Part shown: positions 1-6,369 of the stretch, piece after piece
Layout: each line of letters starts with the position of its first letter
Position numbering within the stretch: position 1 is the stretch's first letter
Origin: an uncultured Clostridia bacterium
GTDB lineage: Bacteria > Bacillota > Clostridia > TANB77 > CAG-508
Length of the DNA stretch: 10,001 nucleotides
Assembly (NCBI GenBank): GCA_948663505.1
Contig: CAPNAQ010000063.1
Coordinates: forward strand, 1-10,001
Direction: 5' to 3'
Notes under the pieces: generated by a model
Told to the model about the DNA's origin: nothing
The model's database searches: none
What the model saw: only the letters and a program-made list of their open reading frames with translations
Program-made: the position numbers and the translations under genes

Positions 1-59
1 GGGGGATAATTATGATAGTAACAATATAAGGAATTTTATAATTATAAAAATAAAAAATA

Positions 60-88
60 TTGACAAATAAATAAATATAATATAAAAT
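60..88 (+). promoter_or_regulatory. sigma-A-type promoter of the DUF5131 gene
   Basis: A perfect -35 box TTGACA (60-65) is followed after 17 bases by TAAAAT (83-88), a five-of-six match to the -10 consensus. Transcription would start near 95, about 28 bases before the first ATG of the downstream gene. Spacing and orientation fit a housekeeping promoter, although the surrounding sequence is so AT-rich that -10-like boxes are common. Confidence 0.6.
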
Positions 89-100
89 ACAAACAACAGT

Positions 101-119
101 TTTATAATGCATTTATAAA
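101..119. promoter_or_regulatory. near-palindrome just downstream of the promoter, possible operator
   Basis: TTTATAA (101-107) and TTATAAA (113-119) are exact inverted repeats around TGCAT, and the whole is palindromic apart from one missing A. It lies between the predicted transcription start (about 95) and the start codon, where a repressor site or a 5' leader hairpin would sit. It is pure AT apart from the centre, so it may be chance. Confidence 0.25.
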
Positions 120-122
120 TAG

Positions 123-989
123 ATGGAGATAAAAAACTTTTGGAATATGGAAGTGATTAAGATAGATCATATTTGGAATCCTTGGCATGGATGTCATAAG
201 TATAGTGAAGGGTGCAAAAATTGTTACATGTTTTTTCTTGATGCTCAAAGAGAAAAAGATGGAAGTAAAATATACAAAGTGAAGACCAACTTTAATTTAC
301 CATTAAAGAAAAGCAGAAATGGGGAATACAAGATTCAAAGTGGCTCACTGTTACGAGTGTGCATGACTAGTGATTTCTTTTTAGAAGAGGCAGATGAATG
401 GAGAGAAGAAGTTTGGAATATGATTAGAACTCGTAAAGATGTTACCTTTTGGATTCAAACAAAAAGAGCAGACAGAGTAATTTATAATTTACCAAAAGAC
501 TGGAATAATGGATGGGAAAATGTAATTATGGTTTTTACTGCTGAAAATCAAGAAAGAGCAGATGAACGAATACCAATTTTACTATCTTTACCTGCTAAAC
601 ATAAAGGAATTATGTGTGCACCAATGATTAATAAGGTAAATTTAGATAAATATTTAAAAACAGGACAAATTGAAATTGTATTAGTTGATGGAGAAAATTA
701 TGAAGGAGATAGACCTCTATACTATGAATGGGTAAAACTATTATTTGATGAATGTGTAAAATATAATATTAAATTCGATTTTTGTGGAACAGGGAACATT
801 TTCATAAAAGATAAAAAAATTTATCATGTACCAAAAGCATATCAACGAGCTATGGCTTTAAAATCAAAATTGCAAAATCCATTAAAATATGATGATATTA
901 AGATTCAACCTAAATGTAGAAATTGTAAAAGAAAAGACTCTTGTAAAGGTTGTTCTTGGTGTGGTAAGTGTGCCATGAAACAAGCTTAA
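123..989 (+). CDS. DUF5131 / phage Gp37-Gp68 family protein
   Basis: Recognised as the DUF5131 family (formerly phage Gp37/Gp68) from the N-terminal WNPWHGC motif (residues 18-24) and the cysteine set C24-X6-C31-X2-C34-Y, the 'three-Cys motif' of these proteins. The motif resembles a radical-SAM [4Fe-4S] loop with a longer first gap; that it binds a cluster is inference. A second cysteine group at the C-terminus (C265, C268, C274, C277, C280, C283) looks like a metal or Fe-S site. Members occur in phages and accessory regions, often beside a TcmP partner protein; none is visible here. The protein is 288 aa. The start is uncertain: no Shine-Dalgarno precedes ATG 123, and ATG 147 (residue 9) would still keep the motif. 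Arginine codons CGA and CGT occur here and are rarer in the downstream genes, a mild hint of different origin. It has its own promoter and terminator, so it is probably monocistronic. The function is unknown. Confidence 0.85.
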   Translation: MEIKNFWNMEVIKIDHIWNPWHGCHKYSEGCKNCYMFFLDAQREKDGSKIYKVKTNFNLPLKKSRNGEYKIQSGSLLRVCMTSDFFLEEADEWREEVWNMIRTRKDVTFWIQTKRADRVIYNLPKDWNNGWENVIMVFTAENQERADERIPILLSLPAKHKGIMCAPMINKVNLDKYLKTGQIEIVLVDGENYEGDRPLYYEWVKLLFDECVKYNIKFDFCGTGNIFIKDKKIYHVPKAYQRAMALKSKLQNPLKYDDIKIQPKCRNCKRKDSCKGCSWCGKCAMKQA

Positions 990-1022
990 AGCAGATAATT
1001 AGTTGCTAATTATCTGCTTTTA
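988..1022 (+). terminator. intrinsic terminator of the DUF5131 gene
   Basis: AAAGCAGATAATTAG (988-1002) and its exact complement (1006-1020) form a 15-bp stem with a 3-base TTG loop, ending in a short T tract. The stem overlaps the stop codon TAA at 987-989. It isolates the first gene from those downstream. Confidence 0.85.
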
Positions 1023-1079
1023 TGATAGTATAAATGAAAATAAAGCTTAAGAAACTTAAATAAGAAAATGTATATAGAT

Positions 1080-1108
1080 TTTTTAAACATTTTATGATAT
1101 ATTATAAT
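1080..1108 (+). promoter_or_regulatory. probable promoter of the prepilin-like gene
   Basis: A perfect TATAAT lies at 1103-1108, about 50 bases before the ATG at 1159. With 17-base spacing the -35 would be TTTTTA (1080-1085), which is weak. The position, just after the upstream terminator and before the next gene, supports the call more than the -35 does. Confidence 0.4.
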
Positions 1109-1158
1109 CGACAAAAAGTATAGTTGAAGAACAACAATAGGAAGGGAATGAAATAAAA

Positions 1159-1618
1159 ATGAATGTAAGAGAACGGAAGAAAAGACAATGGAATAACAAT
1201 AGTATCATTAGTAATAACAATAGTATTATTAATCATATTAGCAGGAATATCAATAACAGGAGGAATACGAGGACATCAAGAAACACAAGATGCAAGTGAT
1301 ATATCTGAACTAAAAATGGTACAACATGCACTGCTAGAAAGATATACAAAATCGCAACTAACAAAAGAAGAATTACCAGGAACAAACATAGAAATAGAAG
1401 AAGTTAAAAAAATAATAGAAGAAATAAATAATCAAACAAAATCAAACATAGAATTAAAAGGAAAAGACACAGAATATAAAGAATTATCAAAGCAAGATTT
1501 AGAAAATTTAGGAATTACAAATGAAAAAGATACATTCATTGTAAATTATAAAACAGGAGAAGTTATAAACAAAACGAAAAAAATGACAAAATCTAATAAA
1601 GCTTTATATGTATATTAA
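1159..1618 (+). pseudogene. type IV prepilin-like protein, frameshifted near its N-terminus
   Basis: The ATG at 1159, preceded by GGAAGGG (1140-1146), opens a frame reading MNVRERK. The conserved part lies one base over: NGITIVSLVITIVLL then LAGISITGG, a class III-signal-like N-terminus (cleavage expected after the Gly, then a roughly 20-residue hydrophobic helix), continuing to the stop at 1616-1618. The usual Glu at position 5 after the cleavage site is absent. Removing one base between about 1174 and 1183 (the C of CGG, or one A of AAAA at 1180-1183) joins the frames into about 152 aa. The shifted frame has a stop (TAA 1166-1168) and no start codon upstream of the helix, so the pilin frame cannot start alone without losing its hydrophobic helix. 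The C-terminal 100 residues are Lys/Glu-rich and hydrophilic. Such single pilin-like proteins are frequent in Clostridia; the role here (surface pilus or secretion pseudopilus) is unknown. It may be a sequencing error, real decay or +1 recoding. Confidence 0.7.
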
Positions 1619-1631
1619 AAAGATGATGTGA

Positions 1632-1662
1632 TGATTGAAAAAATAATAATTGTTTTCAATCA
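1632..1662. promoter_or_regulatory. 10-bp inverted repeat in the murB leader
   Basis: TGATTGAAAA (1632-1641) and TTTTCAATCA (1653-1662) are exact inverted repeats with an 11-base loop. The repeat ends about 13 bases before the probable murB ribosome-binding site (1675-1681). There is no T tract after it, so it is not a typical terminator. It could be an operator or a leader hairpin. Its presence argues that the in-frame codons upstream of 1694 are leader rather than coding. Confidence 0.4.
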
Positions 1663-1674
1663 AATTTGTGAATT

Positions 1675-1681
1675 AGAAGGG
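1675..1681 (+). promoter_or_regulatory. ribosome-binding site deciding the murB start
   Basis: AGAAGGG lies 12 bases before TTG 1694, an acceptable distance for an AAGG-type match, but only 3 bases before GTG 1685, which is too close. The upstream candidates GTG 1628 and ATG 1631 have no comparable site. TTG 1694 also gives a normal MurB N-terminus and length. Confidence 0.5.
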
Positions 1682-1693
1682 ACTGTGAATAAT

Positions 1694-2618
1694 TTGAATA
1701 AAAAAGAGGTTTTGGAAAGTTTAAAAAAAGTAATATCAGAAGAAAAAATTAAACAAAATGAACAAATGAAAGAACACACATCATTTAAAATAGGGGGACC
1801 AGCAGAAATATATATAAAACCTAGCAATATAGAAGAGATGAAGGAAATATTAAATATAGCTAAAAATAATGAAATACCATTAACAATAATAGGAAATGGA
1901 AGTAACTTATTAGTTATGGAAACAGGCATAAAAGGAATAGTATTAAAAATTGATATGAAAGAAATCAAAATAAAAGATTTGAAAGAGAAAGTGGAAGTAA
2001 CAGTAGATGCAGGAGTTCCACTATGTTTGCTAGCACAAAAATTATTAAAAGAAGAAATAACAGGATTTGAAGAATTATCAGGAATACCTCGGAACAATAG
2101 GCGGGGCAATTGTAATGAATGCAGGAGCATATGGAAAAGAAATGAAAGATATAGTTACAGAAGTAACAGCATTAGACTATAATGGAGATATACATACACT
2201 TTCAAATGAAGAGGCAAAATTTGAATATAGAAATAGTATGTTTTCAAAAGGAGAATATATAATAGTACAAACGAAAATATGTTTAAAAAGAGGAAACAAA
2301 GAAGAAATAAAAAGCAAAATGGAAGAATTATTAAAAACAAGAAAAGAAAAGCAACCAATGGAATATCCGAATGCAGGGAGTACATTTAAAAGAGGGAAAG
2401 ACTATATAACAGCCCAATTAATAGATGAAGCAGGACTAAAAGGATATACAATAGGAGGAGCACAAATATCAGAAAAACATGCAGGATTTATAATAAACAA
2501 AGGAAATGCAACAGCACAAGATGTATTAGACTTGGTAAAATATGCAACAGAAAAAATATATGAAAAATATAATAAGAAGATAGAGTTAGAAATAAAAATT
2601 ATAGGAAAGTTAAGATAG
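1694..2618 (+). pseudogene. murB: UDP-N-acetylenolpyruvoylglucosamine reductase MurB, one-base frameshift
   Basis: MurB is the cytoplasmic FAD enzyme that uses NADPH to reduce UDP-GlcNAc-enolpyruvate to UDP-MurNAc in peptidoglycan synthesis. Recognisable segments: HTSFKIGGPAEI (residues 28-39) and IGNGSNLLV (66-74) of the FAD domain, GTIGGAIVMNAGAYG (133-147), NAGSTFKR (226-233) with the expected catalytic Ser229, and ELEIKIIG (297-304) with the likely catalytic Glu299. The frames do not join: at 2087-2093 the DNA reads CCTCGGA where the SGIP-GTIGG motif needs CCTGGA. Skipping one base (C2090) restores a continuous protein of about 307 aa, a normal length. As read, the first part ends at a stop at 2180-2182 and the second part has no proper start. 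The gene is normally essential, so a complete copy elsewhere, a sequence error or +1 recoding is expected. TTG 1694 is the favoured start; GTG 1628 or ATG 1631 are possible. Confidence 0.88.
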
Positions 2619-2629
2619 CTGTTTGAACG

Positions 2630-2734
2630 AAGTTAAATTAGTTGTGAGAGCGAAGCAAACTACAAATAACTTAGGCGGAATGAAATGAAGAAGAATTACA
2701 GATATCTTATGCAGAATTTATGAAATAAATTCTG
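2630..2734 (+). other. structured spacer between murB and yvcK
   Basis: Two foldable elements lie in this gene-free stretch. The first is nested: AAGTTA (2630-2635) pairs with TAACTT (2667-2672), and inside it TAGTT (2639-2643) pairs with AACTA (2658-2662). The second is a perfect hairpin, CAGAATTTAT (2712-2721) with ATAAATTCTG (2725-2734) around a GAA loop. Neither is followed by a T run, so they are not canonical terminators. They could be a leaky attenuator, an RNA-processing site or remnants of a repeat. No coding sequence and no clear promoter were seen here. Confidence 0.4.
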
Positions 2735-2747
2735 TAAACATAAAAGA

Positions 2748-2771
2748 GGGACAATCCCCAGATGGACATGG
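2748..2771 (+). repeat. short palindromic repeat, copy 1
   Basis: GGGACAATCCCC followed by AGATGGACATGG. It matches the copy near 6314 (GGGACAGTCCCC then GATAGACATTGG) with one gap and about three substitutions. GGGA and TCCC can pair as a small hairpin. Its right end overlaps the yvcK ribosome-binding site (2770-2774). It looks like a dispersed REP- or MITE-like unit; two copies in 10 kb is the only evidence in the window. Confidence 0.5.
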
Positions 2772-2774
2772 AGG
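2770..2774 (+). promoter_or_regulatory. ribosome-binding site deciding the yvcK start
   Basis: GGAGG lies 5 bases before ATG 2780. The earlier in-frame ATG at 2762 has no such site and sits inside the repeat, so 2780 is the better start. Confidence 0.75.
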
Positions 2775-2779
2775 TATGT

Positions 2780-4282
2780 ATGAAAGGTTTTATTCAATGG
2801 TTTAAATCAAGTACAAAAATGAAAAGATGGATTTTTTTAATATTAATAGGAATAATGTTAGCTTGTTATGGAATAGCAAACATACTCGTATTAAAAGAAA
2901 TGACATTTAAAGAACTAGCCAAAATAATAGTTACATTTGTAATTGGATTTGTATCTATAATAATAGGATTAATATTTATAAATAAGAGAACATTAGAAGT
3001 TTTAGTTGAAGCAACAGATGAAAGGATGAACAATAAAAAAAATGTAAATATAAAGTCCTTAATATTTGACAAAAAAGTTTATAATCAAGGTCCAAATATA
3101 GTTGTAATTGGAGGAGGAAGTGGATTAAATACAGTTCTTACAGGACTAAAAAAATACACAGATAATTTAACTGCAATAGTAGCAGTATCAGATTATGGAG
3201 AAGCTCAAACAGAATCAAGAAGAGAATTAAAAACAATGCCAATTGATGATATAAAAGATAGTATGATATCATTAGCAGAAAAAGAAGAGCAAATAAAAAA
3301 ATTATTCAATTACAAATTTACAAGTGGAAGATTAACAAACTTATCTTTTGCAGATATATTTTTTACAGCTATGGAACAAGTTAATAATAGCTTTCCAGAT
3401 TCTATTATAAAAAGTAATGAGGTTTTAGGAATTATAGGAAAAGTAATACCAGTAACATTAGATGAGATGAATATTGTAGCAGAACTTGCAAATGGATATA
3501 TTGTAACTGAAAAATCTAAAATTCCACAAATGGTATATGAAAAAGTTACAAAAATAAATAGAATTTATCTTAATCCAACAAATTGTAGACCAACACCTGG
3601 CGTATTAGATATAATAAAAAATGCAGATTGTATAATAATTGGTCCAGGAAGTTTATATACAAATGTTATACCAAATTTATTAGTGAATGGAGTTGCAAAA
3701 GCAATAAAAGAATCAACAGCACTAAAAGTTTATATTAGTAATATAATGACAGAACCTGGACAAACTGATGAATATGGGGTTTCAGATCATTTAAATGCAA
3801 TATTAGAACATTGTGGAAAAGGAATAGTAGATTATTGTATATATGATACTGGTGAAATTATTCCTGAATTTATAAAGAGATATAATTTAGAAGGACAAGA
3901 CTTAGTAATACCTGATATAGATAAGGTAAAAGGAATTACATATTTACAAAGAAATTTATCTATGATTTCAGATGGACATATTAGGCATGACCCAGAATTG
4001 GTTGCAGAGTCAATTATTCAATTAATATGTGACGATTTAAAATATCAAGATAAACAAAATGATCCACAATATTTAATGTTGAGTAATAAACTAAGAGAAG
4101 ATAAAAGAGTAAATAAGATAAAAAGAAAAACTAGAAAACAAGGTAAAAGATCAAAAAATGTTAAAATAAAACCAAAAAGAAGTAGTAAATTTATTGATAA
4201 ATATCAAGATAGAATTACATCTATTCAGGAATCAGATGAAATGATAAAACTAAAAGAGCAAAGAAATTTTGAAGACACATAA
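2780..4282 (+). CDS. yvcK: YvcK/CofD-like family protein with N-terminal membrane anchor
   Basis: Member of the YvcK (gluconeogenesis factor, UPF0052/CofD-like) family, a sugar-nucleotide-binding protein needed for growth on gluconeogenic carbon and for correct cell-wall synthesis in Bacillus. From the favoured start it is 500 aa. Residues about 17-37 and 46-67 are hydrophobic and form two membrane helices. The Rossmann-like core begins at NIVVIGGGSGLNTVL (106-120), followed by GPGSLYTNVIPNLL (288-301) and IRHDPE (401-406). The last 60 residues are strongly basic (about 441-470), then charged. Bacillus YvcK lacks the membrane segment and the tail. The loop that reads DDGGSSGRLR in Bacillus is here SDYGEAQTESR (137-147), so ligand binding may differ. 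Clostridia often have murB-rapZ-yvcK-whiA; here rapZ and whiA are absent and a debranching enzyme follows 24 bp downstream. Family assignment is firm; the biochemical role is inferred. Confidence 0.9.
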   Translation: MKGFIQWFKSSTKMKRWIFLILIGIMLACYGIANILVLKEMTFKELAKIIVTFVIGFVSIIIGLIFINKRTLEVLVEATDERMNNKKNVNIKSLIFDKKVYNQGPNIVVIGGGSGLNTVLTGLKKYTDNLTAIVAVSDYGEAQTESRRELKTMPIDDIKDSMISLAEKEEQIKKLFNYKFTSGRLTNLSFADIFFTAMEQVNNSFPDSIIKSNEVLGIIGKVIPVTLDEMNIVAELANGYIVTEKSKIPQMVYEKVTKINRIYLNPTNCRPTPGVLDIIKNADCIIIGPGSLYTNVIPNLLVNGVAKAIKESTALKVYISNIMTEPGQTDEYGVSDHLNAILEHCGKGIVDYCIYDTGEIIPEFIKRYNLEGQDLVIPDIDKVKGITYLQRNLSMISDGHIRHDPELVAESIIQLICDDLKYQDKQNDPQYLMLSNKLREDKRVNKIKRKTRKQGKRSKNVKIKPKRSSKFIDKYQDRITSIQESDEMIKLKEQRNFEDT

Positions 4283-4306
4283 AAACAAGAAAAGAGGTTT
4301 TAAAAC

Positions 4307-6304
4307 ATGAAATTCACAAAAGAAAATTTAGAAATAGAAGAAGCACTAAAAAGAGAATGGATAATAACAAATGGAATTGGAGGATATGCAAGTTCAACAA
4401 TAATAGGAGCAAATACAAGAAAATATCATGGACTATTGATTGCACCATTAACACCACCAGCACAAAGATATTTAGTAATATCAAAGGTAGATGAAAGCAT
4501 AGAGATAGAAGGAAAAAAATATGATTTATATACAAATATAGGAGAAAACTATATATCACAAGGATATAAATATCAAGAAAGCTTCGAAAAAGAATATCTT
4601 CCAACATATGAATATATAGTAGAAGGTGTTAAAATTACAAAAGTAATATGTATGGAATATGGAAAAAACACAGTCGGAGTATATTACAAGATAAAAAATA
4701 ATAATAAGTACTCAAAACTAATAATAGCACCAATAGTAAATTTCAGAGACTTTCATTGTATTAGTACAAATCATACATTTAATATAAAACAGACTATAAA
4801 AGGAAATAAAGTTAAAATAATAGTTGATGAAAACTCAAAATTTCCAATATATATCAACAGTTCAGAAGGAAAGTACATAAAACACCAAAATGATACATTT
4901 AAAAATATGTTTTATATAGAAGAAGAAAAAAGAGGATTTTATCCAAAAGAAGATCACTCTGTAGTTGGAAGATATGAAATAGAAATTAAACCAAATGAAG
5001 AAAAAAAAGTATCATTTATATGTTCATTAGAAGAAAACATAGAAGAAATAGATGTAAAGAAACTAGTAGAAAAAGAAGAACAAAGACTAGATAAAGTCAT
5101 TAAAAATTCAGAACTAGAACAACATGATGAACTAATAAAAAAACTAGTAATAGCAACAGATCAATTTATAGTATATAGACCATCATTTAGATTGCATACA
5201 GTAATTGCAGGTTATCCATGGTTTTTAGATTGGGGAAGAGATAGTTTAATATCATTTGAAGGATTATTATTAAAAACAAAAAGATTTAATTTAGCAAAAG
5301 AAGTATTACTTACAATGGTAAGAGATATAAAATATGGATTAGTACCAAATGGGTATTCAGGATTTGACAATAGACCATTATATAACAGTGTAGACAGTTC
5401 ATTATTATTATTTGAGCAAATACAAAAATACATAGATTATACTAATGATTATGAATTTATAAAAGAAAATATATATGAAAAATTAGAAAAAGTAATAGAA
5501 AATTATATAAAAGGAATAGATGTAGACAACAATAATATATATTTAGATGAAGATAATTTAATATCATCAGGAACAGAAAATACACAAAACACATGGATGG
5601 ATGCAAAATGTGGAGATGTAGCAGCAACACCAAGAAATGGAAAAGCTGTTGAAATAAATAGCTTATGGTATAACAGTTTGATGATAATGTCAAACTTAAC
5701 AGAAAAACTTTATAATGATAAAGAAAAAGCTAAAAAATATAAAGAACAAGCAAAAAAATGTAAAAAAACATTTAATGAAAAGTTTTATAATAGTAAAAGA
5801 AAATGTTTATTTGATGTAATTGGAGATAATAAAATAAGACCAAATCAGTTATATTCACTTTCATTAACATACCCTGTAATAGATCCAAACTCTGAAATAG
5901 CAAATAATATTATAGATACAATTGAAAAGAAATTGTTAAATAAATATGGAATAAAAACACTTGCAAAAGGAGAACCAAATTATACAGATGTATATGAAGG
6001 AGATGGATTTAAAAGAGATATGAGCTATCATCAAGGTATTACATGGACATGGTTATTAGGTTTATATAATGATACTTTAAAAAATATGGTAAAATATGAA
6101 AAAAGAAAAACATATAAAGCAAAATTAGAACAGAAATTACAAGAGTTTAAAGATAAAACCAGAAACACATTTGAAAAAGAATTAAGTGAAAGAGGTTGTG
6201 TAGGAAGTATTGCAGAAATATTTGATTCAAAGAAACCTTATGAGCCAAAAGGTGCAATAGCACAGGCTTGGAGTGTTGCAGAGATTTTAAGAATATTATG
6301 TTGA
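4307..6304 (+). CDS. glycogen debranching enzyme (amylo-alpha-1,6-glucosidase, GH133-type)
   Basis: A 665-aa bacterial/archaeal-type debranching enzyme that hydrolyses alpha-1,6 branch glucose from glycogen or limit dextrins in the cytoplasm. The N-terminal beta-rich domain (about 1-240) starts with REWIITNGIGGYASSTI (16-32) and NTRKYHGLL (36-44), typical of the GDE_N domain. The C-terminal (alpha/alpha)6 domain carries WFLDWGRDS (305-313), TWMDAK (429-434), the following TPRNGKAVEI segment, EGDGFKRDMSYHQG (564-577) followed by TWTWLLG, and AQAWSVAE (652-659). These are the family's active-site blocks, and all are present. The ATG at 4307 is preceded by AGAGG about 9 bases upstream. It follows yvcK by 24 bp, so the two are probably co-transcribed, which links reserve-polysaccharide use to a carbon-metabolism regulator. 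No signal peptide. No other glycogen genes are in the window. Confidence 0.93.
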   Translation: MKFTKENLEIEEALKREWIITNGIGGYASSTIIGANTRKYHGLLIAPLTPPAQRYLVISKVDESIEIEGKKYDLYTNIGENYISQGYKYQESFEKEYLPTYEYIVEGVKITKVICMEYGKNTVGVYYKIKNNNKYSKLIIAPIVNFRDFHCISTNHTFNIKQTIKGNKVKIIVDENSKFPIYINSSEGKYIKHQNDTFKNMFYIEEEKRGFYPKEDHSVVGRYEIEIKPNEEKKVSFICSLEENIEEIDVKKLVEKEEQRLDKVIKNSELEQHDELIKKLVIATDQFIVYRPSFRLHTVIAGYPWFLDWGRDSLISFEGLLLKTKRFNLAKEVLLTMVRDIKYGLVPNGYSGFDNRPLYNSVDSSLLLFEQIQKYIDYTNDYEFIKENIYEKLEKVIENYIKGIDVDNNNIYLDEDNLISSGTENTQNTWMDAKCGDVAATPRNGKAVEINSLWYNSLMIMSNLTEKLYNDKEKAKKYKEQAKKCKKTFNEKFYNSKRKCLFDVIGDNKIRPNQLYSLSLTYPVIDPNSEIANNIIDTIEKKLLNKYGIKTLAKGEPNYTDVYEGDGFKRDMSYHQGITWTWLLGLYNDTLKNMVKYEKRKTYKAKLEQKLQEFKDKTRNTFEKELSERGCVGSIAEIFDSKKPYEPKGAIAQAWSVAEILRILC

Positions 6305-6350
6305 TGTCCAAATGGGACAGTCCCCGATAGACATTGGCAAAAATGGACAT
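6304..6350 (+). repeat. short palindromic repeat, copy 2, with flanking inverted heptamers
   Basis: GGGACAGTCCC (6314-6324) is an exact palindrome around a central A; with the following bases it matches the repeat at 2748-2771. It is flanked by ATGTCCA (6304-6310) and its complement TGGACAT (6344-6350), so the unit folds as a larger imperfect hairpin. It starts on the last base of the debranching-enzyme stop codon and fills the gap before holA. It could act as a weak mRNA-stabilising or attenuating hairpin, or be the remnant of a small mobile repeat. Confidence 0.55.
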
Positions 6351-6358
6351 AAACAAGC

Positions 6359-6364
6359 AAGGAG
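6359..6364 (+). promoter_or_regulatory. ribosome-binding site deciding the holA start
   Basis: AAGGAG lies 5 bases before ATG 6370. The earlier in-frame ATG codons at 6334 and 6343 have no site and lie in the repeat, so 6370 is preferred. Confidence 0.8.
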
Positions 6365-6369
6365 AAAAA

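Noticed and set aside
1316..1618. A stand-alone 100-codon gene starting at ATG 1316
   Set aside because: The same frame continues upstream through a typical prepilin hydrophobic helix, so this is the C-terminal part of the frameshifted pilin gene. No ribosome-binding site precedes 1316.
1660..2130. Minus-strand open frame of about 156 codons opposite murB
   Set aside because: It is a shadow of the murB coding strand: no ribosome-binding site, low-complexity Ser/Phe/Ile content and no recognisable motif.
2684..2722. Tiny 12-codon frame (MKKNYRYLMQNL) before yvcK as a leader peptide
   Set aside because: No ribosome-binding site and no amino-acid pattern of an attenuator; chance is sufficient.
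4314..5693. Several minus-strand Leu/Phe-rich frames opposite the debranching enzyme
   Set aside because: These arise from the A-rich sense codons read in reverse; no start signals or family features.
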